From Madurella fahalii (lineage: Eukaryota > Ascomycota > Sordariomycetes > Sordariales), in assembly GCA_029876055.1 (NCBI GenBank), contig CM056875.1:3373001-3437000 (forward strand): DNA of 64,000 nucleotides, read 5' to 3'. The notes below the pieces were generated by a model. The model saw only the letters and a program-made list of their open reading frames with translations, did not search any database and had not been told where the DNA came from. How positions within the stretch are numbered: the first letter of the stretch is position 1; the number at the start of each line of letters is the position of its first letter. Positions 25,887 to 37,028 of this stretch are shown here, piece after piece. A program made the position numbers and the translations under genes.

Positions 25887-26552
25887 GATCTTGTTCTTTC
25901 CCCGCCAATTGCTACCTCAACATGGTCTGGGGCATTCCGTGGAAGGGGCCAAGTCAGCGCAACCCCACGGTTTCGGCACGCTTCCGAAGAATCGGATAAG
26001 GAGAGAAAAACAATATCGTCCGCAGCAACGAGGATAAAGCAAATGTTGGCAGAGTATTAAAGAACTAAAAATTTAAGAATGTGGTCGGTGACACCAAGCT
26101 CCCGACGACAGATGTCAAGTTGACGGTTCCGGACAGAACAGCGGGCAAGCAGCTCACATGCCACATGCGCCGTTCCTGAGCCAAGACCTGGCCCATGTCA
26201 TCGGTCCCTCCCTTTGACGGAAATGGAAACGGTGCAGTGGACCCACATTCTCTCAGCCCTCCATGTCCGCCGTCAAGACGCGAACTTCCAAGCTTGCGTA
26301 TTCGTACGGCGCAGGCCAAAATTTACACAAATCCTCGCTTGGTTTGGCAACCTGTCCGTATGCATCAGACCCGCTAGTTCCGACCACACGCGCAAAATAC
26401 CGCTATGGTGGCAGCGGTGCATTGGGGAAACTAGCTTTGGAGAGCGTTGTGCTTTTCTCAATTCCTCGATTCTCTCTTCCTATATTCCCGTTTCGATACT
26501 TCCGTTTCAAAGACGCCGCGCCGAGTGTGCGACGTCACCACGATCAACAGAC
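25887..26552. promoter_or_regulatory. Divergent promoter region DSC2 / cis-prenyltransferase
   Basis: 666 bp between two divergent start codons, both of genes acting at the ER membrane. No specific motif is claimed. Confidence 0.55.
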
Positions 26553-27776
26553 ATGTCGGACCTATACTTAAGTAGGATACGCAGTTGGCTCCGCAGCTCG
26601 CCGCCCGCGGAATGGGTCGCCAACCGTCTTCGTGATACGCTTATTGGAGCCCTAAGTCAGGGCCCCATCCCGCGCCATGTAGCCTTCGAGATGGATGGCA
26701 ACCGGCGGTATGCGCGAAGCCACAAAATTGAAACCGTCGAGGGCCATCATCACGGCTTCGAAGCCCTTGCTAGAGTGCGCACCCGTCCCCCGACCTGTCC
26801 ACTGCCGTCTGTGCTCCGCAAGCTGACGTGACCGCCCAGATTCTCGAAGTTTGCTATAAATGCGGCGTCGAGGTCGTAACCGTCTACGCCTTCAGTCTCG
26901 AGAACTTCCATCGCCCCAAGTACGAAGTGGACGGGCTTATGCAGCTCGCCAAGCTCAAACTGGAGCAGCTCATGCAGCATGGAGACATCTTAGATCGATA
27001 CGGCGCGAGCGTTCGGCTGCTGGGGCAGCTGGATAGGGTCCCGCCGGACGTCTTGGAAGTCATGCGAAGAGCAATGACTGCCACCAGACACAATACCGAG
27101 TATGAGGGCCCATTCAAAATAGAAGCCATTTTCCTGCATGCTGACCCGTCCGTCTAGCTGCGTCCTCAATATCTGCTTCCCATACACGTCAAGGGACGAA
27201 ATCACGAGGGCCATACGAACCACTGTGGAAGAGTTCTCGACGCCTCGGCCCCATAGCACGGCCTTCTCGCAGAGCCGCATCTTTCAGAAAATAATGTCTT
27301 CTCAGGGGCGGGAGCCGGATATCCTGCCATCCATCACGGAAACGACGCCTCCGTCTCATCCGGACCAACCGGATGAACTGGCGCCTCCGTCCAACTCGGG
27401 TCTATCGGATGATCAAGACGAAGCCGTCTCGACCTCGAGCACGCTACACTCCGACTCGGCCGGTCACAAAATTGGGGACGGAGAGGCGGTCGCCATATAC
27501 CCTAATGCGGAGAGCATCACGCCCGAGACCGTTGACCGACACATGTACACGGCCGGCTGTCCGCCGCTCGACATCTTTGTCAGGACTAGTGGTGTGGAGA
27601 GACTGAGTGACTTCATGCTCTGGCAGTGTCACCAAGACACCCAAATCTTCTTTCTCAAGTGCCTCTGGCCCGATTTCGATCTCTGGCACTTCATCCCGGT
27701 GCTGGTCGAGTGGCAGAGGAGGCAAAAGCAGAAAGAACGAGGTGACGGGCCCCGCCGACGGGCGAAGCAGGAATAA
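26553..27776 (+). CDS. RER2: cis-prenyltransferase (dehydrodolichyl diphosphate synthase)
   Basis: The enzyme adds isopentenyl units to farnesyl diphosphate to make the dolichol precursor for protein glycosylation at the ER. Three exons, 26553-26774, 26840-27099 and 27158-27776, join in phase and give 366 residues. The catalytic FEMDGNRRYARSH segment (Asp48) is present, followed by EVCYKCGVEVVTVYAFSLENF and NICFPYTSRDE. The C-terminal VRTSGVERLSDFMLWQ motif and the LWPDFDLWHF segment are also present. Between the third and fourth conserved blocks lies a Ser/Pro/Asp-rich insertion of roughly 90 residues with no recognised fold. Both yeast paralogues, Rer2 and Srt1, are possible orthologues; the symbol reflects the family. 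The ATG is preceded by A at -3 after CAACAG. Confidence 0.92.
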
Positions 27777-28546
27777 ATGACCTTGATTGTTATCGGATGA
27801 CGCATGGCGTTGGGGAGAAAAGAGTCGGGATTGTTCCGGATTATGTTTGCGGGCGGTGATTCCTGGCTAGATCACGCATTTTTACTGTTCATGGTGCATC
27901 GTCTGTATCATTTCCCCCCTTCAGACGCTCAACTCCGATTAACGAAGAATACCGGAAGTAGAAAGAGGAATTTAGATACGGTAGCGATTACAGCGTAACA
28001 ATAATTCAGTTTAGGGTTTTACAGGGACAGTCGCCTCCTCGCTTGAATGCCATCCCGAGACAAACAATTAAAGATGCGCGTGCGCTGCTCTTATCTTATC
28101 AGCCCCATTGAGCTGTGACGTATCGGAGGGCTCAGAATTTTGGCCGGCAGCGGTCCCAAGCATCAATGCCCCCCCCCCCCCCCCCAACCGGCAGAAAGCC
28201 GCCGCTAGCGGGTTGTGGTGCGCCGGGTCACCTGTAGGCTCTGGAAGATCCCCCGGTCGAGGCTCACCCATTTTTCTCTGCCCAAGTAGACCAGTTCCTG
28301 GATGTCTCTTTCGACGCGTTGTGGTCTTGCCGATATGATTCTACAATTGTGCATAGTCTCGACAAATCTGTGAGTTGGATCGCTGCGCAGCGCCTCTTCG
28401 GCCTCCCACAAGCTTCGGCGCTCCGCAAAAGCGTGCCCTCCGCTCTCTCCCCTTTCTTTACCCAAGCCCCCGTTCTCCCACTATCCCCCGTCCCCCCTGC
28501 TCTCCTCTTTCACCTCGACGCCGACATCTCGCCAGCACCGTCGATT
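27777..28546. promoter_or_regulatory. Intergenic: cis-prenyltransferase 3' end and ING-gene promoter
   Basis: 770 bp holding the 3' flank of one gene and the promoter and leader of the next. It includes the 17-C tract at 28169-28185 and a pyrimidine-rich stretch (about 28430-28520) just before the ING start codon, a common feature of fungal promoters. Confidence 0.5.
28169..28185. repeat. Poly-C tract, 17 C
   Basis: Seventeen consecutive C about 360 bp upstream of the ING-family start codon. It is prone to sequencing and replication slippage. Confidence 0.85.
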
Positions 28547-31059
28547 ATGAAGACAGCCAAACCCCCAGCGCCCGAGGGCGCAGGCGGCTCGAGCCGCAGA
28601 GCACAACCTGTGCGCCAGACGCGGATCAACCCACCACGCACGTCGTCGCTCAATCGCGCCAACTCGTTCGCAAGTGCGCCTGCTCAAGAGCAGCCCATCG
28701 ACATTCTGCCGGGAGTAACGCACTTTGCAGACGCCATTACGGCCCTTCCAAAAGAACTAGTTCGACACTTTACACTCCTGAAAGAGGTGGACGCCAAGAT
28801 TTTCGCTCCCGAGGCCGCCCTCTTCCAGCTCCTTCACGACGCCCTCAACACCCCCCTTCCGGACCTAGCCCGACCGCTCAATGATGCGTCGAGCAGCGTC
28901 GCGTCCGTGTCCGCACCCATGTCTGCGCCCGGCAGCACCACCGGTGCCTCCAACCCTCCCCCACCGCCTTCCAACGACGGCTCCGCCGTTTTCGACCCCG
29001 CCAACATTCCTCGCCGCACGCTCTTCCGAGATACTGCACTGAAGATACAAGAAATGCTGGTGTCTCTGGAGGAGAAGAATCACGTCATAGCGACTGCGAA
29101 CGATGCTCTGCAGAAACAGTTGGGCCGCATCGAAGAGCTGTGGCCGCACCTCGAGGGCGAATTCAGCGACGAAGCCAAATGGGGCAGTACTACACACTGG
29201 GCCTATGTGGAAAACAGGCAGGCAAAGGCCAACGATAAGCAGGCAGAACGCTCCCGGCGCGAGGGCGCGGCTACTCTTTCCGCTGCCGCCCAGCAGTTGG
29301 CTGAGGAGGCGGCGGCTCGTAGCAGCGATAGGAAGCAGGCCATGGCTGCCAAGAAGAACTCGAAGAATCAAGCTGCCGAGGCCGATGCGGAGAAGACGCA
29401 AGACGCTGGGAGGAAAACCCAAGGGGGTGGTAAGCGGAAGCCTCTCCCCGATGGCACTGCGGCTGTGGGTCTCGGTATCACTTCTGCACCTCCAGGCAGC
29501 GGGAACGCGCCGTCCAAGCGGCGCAAGGTCGAGACTACGAAGTCGAACGGAGGTACTCCTACCGACCGCGCAATGAGCACCGTCTTTGGCAATAATACCT
29601 CGAAACCGAAGACGACAAGCCCCAGAGCGACGCCCGCGCCTGAAAGCGGGAACAAGAAGCGCAAGGCGCTTCCGACGTCAAGCAACCAGGCAAAGAAGAG
29701 GCAAGCTTCACTCTCTGCTCTCCGAGCCTGTAGTCATCACATCACTAACCTATATGCAGCAGGACCAACGCAGCCATGTCTCCATCCGTCACATCCTCCC
29801 CCGTCATCGGGACGTTTCCAGACCCTGTCAAAGTCGGACGTGATTCGCCTGTCCCGTCAGCTGCTCCCCCAAGACCTGCCACTTCTCGGGCACGGCAAAA
29901 TTCTATACAGTCAAGCATTGAGAACGGACGACAGCGCCCGGCATCCGTTGCACCAAACAAACCAAATGGCAACTCACCGGGAACACCTGATCCAAACCAG
30001 CAGAGCAACGGAACGAAGACAAACACCGATTCCAAGGCGCACAAGGAGACGGTCGTGCCCGTCCCAAGTAAGCCCCATACAGTGAAGCCAGAGAACGAGG
30101 AAACGCTCCACCCAGCACCCGAACCGGCACAGAACGGAAGCGGCAGCAACAAGGAGAGCGTCGCTACAAAGCCAAGCGAGGAGCGTGAGCCGCTAAAGAA
30201 GGAGTTGGCAGCAACTCTGGCCATCCAACCAAGCCCCGTCTCGAGCGCAGTCAAGACGACCAAGAGCGGCAGGGCAAGCAAGCCTTCTACCCCCGCGCTA
30301 GCAACCTTTGCCGAGGCGGCCTCGCTGTCGTCAACAACCACGACATCGGTGACAACAACATCCTCAAGGTCTCGTCCATCCCGGAATAACGCAGACGCCG
30401 CCAGCACCGGCAGTGCAAACACCACGACCGCCGCTGGCACGACAAACGTCACAGCCACCACCACAACTGCCACTAAAAGAAGCCACAAAAAGGGCGCCTC
30501 CATTTCCGCGTCGGCAGCAGCGGCAGCTACTGCCCTCGCGACCACGGCCGCCACCAGCACCACCACCAGCACCACCACCGCTACCTCTACCTCTACCGCC
30601 GCCGCCTCCACCGCCGCGGAAAAGGAAAAAGAAAAGGACAAGGAGAGAGAAAGAGATAAGATGCCGGCGGCAAGCGGCGGTAGTGCGAACAACAATGCCA
30701 AGCGCGGGGTGGACGCGGACGTGGACGACGAGGACGAGGACGACGAGCAGGACGAGAACGAGCCCGTGTACTGCTACTGCAATCAAGTGAGCTACGGCGA
30801 GATGGTGGCGTGCGACGGCGAGGGTTGTCCGAGAGAGTGGTTCCACTTGGGGTGTGTCGGGTTGAAGATCGCCCCGAAGGGTAATGGTGAGTTTCTTCCC
30901 CCCCCACCCCCACCCCTCCTTGATGAGTATCCGAGGGGGGTGCTTTGTGATGGTCGTGATGATGTGATGTGATGTGCTAACTGGTGGGGTGATATAGCGA
31001 AATGGTATTGCGAGGATTGCAAGAAGAGACTGAAAGGTGGTGGTGGGGAGAGGAGGTAA
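28547..31059 (+). CDS. ING-family PHD-finger chromatin protein (PHO23-like)
   Basis: ING proteins bring histone deacetylase or acetyltransferase complexes to H3 trimethylated at Lys4. Preferred exons are 28547-29700, 29760-30886 and 30998-31059, giving 780 residues. An N-terminal ING helical region is seen around residues 50-105 (ITALPKELVRHFTLLKEVDAK). A long Ala/Thr/Ser/Lys-rich, disordered middle follows. The C-terminal PHD finger (from about residue 721) shows C-x-C (Cys723, Cys725) in PVYCYCNQVSYGEMVACDG, then the EWFHLGC block and the final KWYCEDC pair. The wording YCYCNQ and CKKRLK looks closer to Pho23 (Rpd3L) than to Yng2 (NuA4), by memory only. Intron 1 appears to be GC-AG (29701-29759); a weaker GT donor at 29677 would keep phase too. 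Intron 2 is 111 nt. Confidence 0.88.
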
Positions 31060-34000
31060 AACCCTCTCTCCCAACCCGGCCTCCTTTTGGCCGAGTGGGA
31101 ATTGGCGGTTCTTCACGGGCTGTTGATGATTGTTCTAACCCATACCTATCACCTGCGTAGGCGATCTACGCGTATAATATGAAATGGGAAGGCGTGGTTT
31201 GGTCCCCTTTGCTTTGCCCCGCTTTGCTTTTGCTTTTGTGTGGGATGCTGTCTGGGAATGCGGGATGAGCGAAACGGATGGATGGATGGATGGAGATTGG
31301 AACCGCGTCACTGGACTGGTTGCGGTGCATATCTGTATGAGTAGGTCAAGGGAACGTGGTTTTTGTGCTTCGAGAAGGATTAAATGGTTGCAGCCGTCAA
31401 GTGTATTGCGGTAAAGGCCGCGCAGCGCGGCATCCCGATGCGTGCATTTTATCCTGCAGCTTCTAATTATTGCAGTATGCAATACATCACAATATGCCCG
31501 GCATATTGTAACAGTTATGGTAGTGAAAACTCTGTAACGTCAAGACGATCGATGGCAATGGATAGGTGGTTGTGGATTTCCTCATGGTGAAAGCAGTTCT
31601 GGGCATGTCTGCCAGAAGTCACCGCGGACATTGAATGTCGACACATGGAATGTCGGTCGACATTCAGACCCTTTCTCCGCGGCTTGGGAGGATACGGCCG
31701 GTTTTTGTCCCTGTCTGTTGTCGAGGCGTGGTCACCGAAAGAGCGGTGGGAATAGGACAGTCGCCCGAGCCTCGTTTCCCATCCTTTTGTCTTGTACATT
31801 GGCTGCCGAGAATGCAATGTTTGAAGTTCCACTATATGGAGATACTCCCGTCGTTAACGAACAAGTAACTATCACATTCTCGGCCCAGGGCAGTATTGTG
31901 CTTAGTGGGGCAAATGAAGCCCCCCCCCCTTTACCCCCAGGCACCCGCCACTGCGTTGAGCCACGCAGTCCATCATGTCTTGGGTCCCATGAATGCATCC
32001 TCCTATGATGACGATCTTGGTCGGCATAAGTCAAAAGAAGGCTATTCACAATCTGCGATGTCACGCAGTGCATACGCGAGGATGCGTGATGCTATCCCTC
32101 TGGGAGTATAGAGTCTTGGAGAGGTACAGGGCGAACAGTAGCTACCGGGCATACGGGCGACGGTCTGAGGTCGCTACCACGGAACAGAACGGTACGAGAC
32201 AACGGCCGTCTAAAACAGAGGGGCCGATGGCAGAGCCAGGTAAGCTACGAATATCTACATTATGCAAAGACTCTTCTTCTGACTGATGAGAGTTACTCCT
32301 TTGAAATCCAAATGATGTCCTTATTGTTACCCGGAGAGTGGGCCGCTAATCTCAGTAGTAGCAATGCCGCTGAAGCATCGGAGACTCAAGACCTTACTTA
32401 GTACAACATGCATACCCAGACACTGTCACCAGGTCAGTAACAGAGAATTTACTGGAGCATTGATATCGCAGTTTGAAAATCCTCAACGCTACGCCCAAAT
32501 GCTGAAGCTGTACAAAGCAGTTAGTTCATTTACTGCAGCTCAAAGTGGCAGCTAATTACAATTGGGCCTATGTATGTAACACACTATGTCCATGTGAAGG
32601 ACGAGGTAGATGATATGTCGATGCATTACCTGCTGTAAGGCTAGTCGGTTGTACCCTAGGTATGCCACAGTCAAGTAACTACGGCAGAGCATCGATCGGC
32701 TCGCCCCCCGCGCACTGAGCTCGATGAATGGGTCCAGCAAGGTCGGAGTGACAGGGACATTCCATGCTCTTCAGCACAAAACATTGCATTTCCCCACAGC
32801 CGTTGGAGACGTGTTTGTGCAAAATTTCTTGACACAGGGATATGCGGGCGAGCAAGCCACTAGCGAGGCGCGGCTGCGCGCGGCTTCCCCGGACTTTCTG
32901 AACTCCCTAGGGCAGATTGGTGTGGTCTCGGGCGGCTTGGGCAGCGCCGCGACCACCGATGCCACATCGCAGGTGTTCCCGCGTCCAGGTGACCAGGACC
33001 ACGTGAACAAATTGGCGCGGCAGGCTGGCCAGATGCGCGCCTTGGCCCCTGCAACCTGGCATGCTCCGGAATGCAACTCAGGAACCGGGATTAGGACGGT
33101 CGAAGCTCGGGACGAGACACCACATTGAATTGTGGCCTTTTTGGGCTCACAATTCACATTTTGTATGGCCCTGCCACAGAAAGCTATCTGTCTTACGTCA
33201 ATCAAATCGCTCTGAACCTGCGTAGTATGTTTTCTATTTCCGATACGCCGGCTTGGTCACGATGCTTCGCGCCCGCTGACAGTCGGAAGAGCGAGGGCGA
33301 AAGAGAAATTTGAGGATGGACGTCACTTTCAGTGATTAGGTAAGATAAATACTCTTGAGCCTATAGCAGGCCCGGAATGCTGCATCTTGCAGCGAACAAC
33401 GTCACGTCAGCCCAACGAGCGAGATCAGGCGACGGCTTCTTTAACGCATTGTGCGACCGATGGAAAGACGCAGTAATTCGCATCCGGTGCATTGCCGTGA
33501 GTAATCCGTGGTGTCGGTCGCAATAGGCTGTGCAACCAAGAGCGCTCCCGGTGTTGCACAGCTCAGATTGGCCCCATCAAAACAGGAATTTGCCAACCGT
33601 GGTCTGGCTCGTTTCTCCGGTGGGGATGTTCAAACCATTACGTATCTAGAAATTTTGGCCGGCCCTGGCTGCAGAACGCTGCCACCTGAGTGCGCATGCA
33701 TCCGATGATGTTATGGTATGTCATGGAAACTCGGTCGCTCGAACGTTTGGGAGGAGGCAAGGGACCATTCAACGGCTGGGCCGAGGATGACTCGCTTGCT
33801 GGGGGCCGAAATCTGGCGTCTTTGTTGGAGCGAGCGTCCTGCAACGGCCTCGGGAGTTCCGCTGGTTGGTCTGGCAAGGCGCCTCTCGTGTCTTATGTAG
33901 TAGTACGTGCCGCTGTACACAGTACTGTACAGCCTTCCAGCATCGGGTGTTGCAGCGGATGACAGCAGGAAAAGTTGCAGGAGGCGAAAACTTGCCGTAC

Positions 34001-35124
34001 CACACGTTCGCTCTCGCCGGACTCGGCCGTCTCTGCCCAGGATAATGCCCACTTTTACACCAGATCTGGTAGTCACGCTGGCAATTTTCTGTTTCTGGGC
34101 AATCTTCAAGGCGGCCGAATCCGCAGCGCGGAAGGGCTTGCAACCGCCCAGCTGGAGCGCCGATGTCGACGTGACAAAGACTCAGCCCATCCTCGCTAAC
34201 ATGCACCGCGTATTAAAGACTTCCATGCTGGGTGCCAGCCTCTTGAGCTTGTTTCTCGGCCTGCATTGGAGTCCCGCCTGACGTATTTATTTGCGGACGC
34301 CATTTGAGCCACGCATCTCACCCTGTTACCGTTAATATTGTTTGTTCCAACCAACGAAGCGACAAAACACCACCGCCCCGCGGACTTCTCTCCCAGAGGA
34401 CCTTCCACAGTGAGCCTTGATCAGCGCCATCTGACTCCATCCAGCCTGGTCTTATTTTGTCCACTAAATAGACTCGGCATTGGGAGCGCCATCTACAGCC
34501 GAACCCCGGCAGCCAACCGCATCGCCGGGAATTCGACAGCCGCAAAGCACGTCCTCGCAGCAAATCCCTGCAGTGCTTCTCGCTCGCCTGTGCTGCAAGC
34601 ACTTCTGCTCTGCTGCACCAGCAGCTCATCGAGCGAAGGCCGCGCTTGCGCTTCCGAGACACCAGATCACGACAGCGGCTCCGTATTAGAAGCTTAGAAG
34701 CAACCTCGCTCCTTTCCCCGCACTGCACCGTCACGAACCATCGTCTTATTACCTAAAAGGCTGGTTCCTTGACTAATAGAAAGTCTCCGGCCGCCATCCG
34801 CCGTCCCTCCGCCTCCCTGTGAGACCGCAGCTTGGGGTCTCCTCGGCTTGCCAGCGTTGCCGACTGGCCCAAGCCCTAGGTCTGGGCTCCACGCGCCGTC
34901 CGTTGTGCCCTTACCCTCCTCCCAAAAACGGGGGCCTGTCGCCATTGAGCTTCTGCATCGCGCACCTGACCGCGCTGCAATTTCCTTCCCCCCCAAGGCC
35001 CTCGCCAAGCCGCATCCACCCGCCGCCCGCCCATTCCCCGATGGCCGTCTCCAAGCCAAGACGTGGGCCAGACCATCTGCAGCCCCTGCGGCCGTCAAGG
35101 GACTGCTCCCCCGACTACAAAACC
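31060..35124. other. 4 kb intergenic region
   Basis: Contains the ING-gene 3' flank, a GGAT microsatellite near 31276-31291, an 11-bp inverted repeat at 31632-31666, and the promoter and leader of the F-box/leucine-rich gene, with a pyrimidine-rich patch near 34980-35040. A 78-codon open frame at 34045-34281 has one hydrophobic segment but no other support. I see no gene I would stand behind. Confidence 0.5.
31632..31666. repeat. Perfect 11-bp inverted repeat
   Basis: Arms TGAATGTCGAC (31632-31642) and GTCGACATTCA (31656-31666) are perfect complements separated by 13 nt. It could be a hairpin, a regulator site or a small element end; nothing distinguishes these. Confidence 0.8.
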
Positions 35125-37028
35125 ATGGCCGGCGACCACGCCCGCCCGTCCAGCCCGGACCGGCCCTCTCGCTCTTCCTTTTCGTCGATTCGTGAGAACG
35201 AAAGCATCCTCCCCCAGACATTTTCCCAAACCAAGATCTCGTCATATCTCGCCAGCGACGAAGCGGTCGAGAGCATACCCCCCAGCCCGACCGAATCACC
35301 CTCCCCTTCGGCCCGGGCCATCAACATGATCCAGGCCCAGTTCCAGCCCCCCGTTACTCAACCCAACAGCAAACTCCTCGGCTACTGGACGCCCGCCGAC
35401 AGCTTCAAGGGCTGGAAGGGCATTCAGGTAAAGGGCAAGCTTGCCAGCAAGAGCTTTGGAGATCTCCAGGTCTTGCACCAGGTCTTCAGCCAACCGACCC
35501 GACCTGCTAAGCGTGGCGCGAACAGACCCGGCGAGGCCCCGATCGAGCGGTTGCCCGTTGAAATTCTCAGTGAGTGTTTTGCATCCCCCTCCCCCCCGGG
35601 GCCGGCGTCTATGATGTTGCCCGCTAACGCTGGTCCTTAGGCGCCATAATCAACCTCCTCGCTCTCGATGTACCTCCCAATGGCATCACGAGACGCAATG
35701 TCGATCTCATGTCGTTGCTGTTGACGTCCAGGACGCTGCACTATGCGACCCTCAGCACGCTTTACAACAAGATCACCATCCCCCACTCCCGCATCTTCCA
35801 CAAATTCCTCACTCACATCTCAGCACATCCGACCCTAGGCACCATCGTGCGGCGGCTCGACTTCTGCCACTTCAACCCCTCACAGCTCTTCTCGACGGCC
35901 GCCGAGCGCTCCAAGGCACGCAATCTGACGTCCGAGACGCTGCTTCATTGCCTAGAGCTCACTCCGAACCTTCAAGAGTTCCTTGCCCAGGAGTACGTCG
36001 ACGAGGATCTGGATGCGGCCGTGCTGCAGAAGCTGTTTCTGAGACTCCCCGGACTGAGGGCGGTCGACTTTTGTGGTTGCACCTCGAGTTCCTTCAAGGA
36101 GGCATTCTCGGCTATAATCTCGCTGGAGTGGCCTAAGGAACTGTCGATCCGCCGTCTCTCGCTGCACAAGTGCCTGACGCTCCCTGCATCGGTCTTTGAA
36201 ACGATCCTCCCACGACTGACGGGGCTCACGCACCTCGACGTCGCTGGCACACGCATCAATGACGCTGCTCTGGCGTCGATCCCCCCAACTGCCGGGATCA
36301 CACACTTGAACCTTGCCAAATGCACGCTGCTGTCGGCAAGAGGTGTCATCGATTTCCTGGCGAACCATCCGGCTGTCAAGGAGCTGCAGTTCCTGAGCCT
36401 GGCAACCGACGCCAGAAGCCACCAGCTCTTCAGCGCCGATCATATCACCGAGCTCCTCCCTCTTCTTCCCAAGACGTTAAAGTCGCTGAGCTTGAAGGGT
36501 AGCAAGATGGAGGCCGCTCATATCGACCTCCTCCGGCCGCTCACGAAGCACTTGGAGGAGCTGGCGATTGGACGGTCTCTGAAACTGGCGGATGTCAACC
36601 GTCTCTTCGTGCCGGACGAGGATAGCGACGTAGCGATGCAGGTTGACTGGGTGCCGCACACGCTCCGGTACATTGACCTGTCGGATATGTGGGGCACCGA
36701 CCTCGACTTGGGCTACCTGTTCACCAGTGGCTGCGTCATCCTCAAGCCGTTCTCGGAGCCGCTGGAAGTGATCGAGCTTTCCGAGGACGTCCTGCGGCGC
36801 GTGAGCAAATCATATACTGCCTTCCAGAAGGTTGGCTGGCGGCTTAGCGAGTGCGGAAGCCGGGGGTGGATGGTGCGGGAGCCCGCCAGCAACGCCAAGG
36901 GCCCGCGGGACGACGGGCGGAGGGGCTGGAAAATGGGCGCCGAGTCTTGGGGGATGCGGAAGATCCCTGTCGCCAGGGCCGAGGTTGGCGGCATGTACGG
37001 CTCGTTCATGTTTGCCCGGAAGCTCTGA
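35125..37028 (+). CDS. F-box / leucine-rich repeat protein
   Basis: Two exons, 35125-35569 and 35641-37028 (71-nt intron with CTAAC branch, splitting a Ser codon), give 610 residues. A Ser/Pro-rich N terminus of about 135 residues precedes an F-box-like segment (IERLPVEILSAIINLL, then DLMSLLLTSRTLHYATLSTLY at about residues 139-185), which the intron interrupts. Leucine-rich repeats follow, for example HLDVAGTRINDAALASIP, HLNLAKCTLLSARGVIDFL and SLSLKGSKMEAAHIDLL. The C-terminal part has WRLSECGSRGWMVRE and ends MYGSFMFARKL. F-box proteins recruit substrates to SCF ubiquitin ligases; the substrate is unknown. I chose the ATG at 35125 for its strong context (A at -3, G at +4). An in-frame ATG at 35041 would add 28 residues. 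Confidence 0.82.

Noticed and set aside
29745..30701. 318-codon minus-strand frame with many hydrophobic residues, looking like a membrane protein
   Set aside because: It is the antisense of the Ala/Thr/Ser-rich middle of the ING gene; the hydrophobic runs (Val/Leu) are complements of Thr/Lys-rich codons.
34045..34281. 78-codon open frame with one hydrophobic segment (VVTLAIFCFWAIF)
   Set aside because: A single short frame with a plausible ATG context but no family resemblance, no spliceable neighbour and many equal-length chance frames around it.
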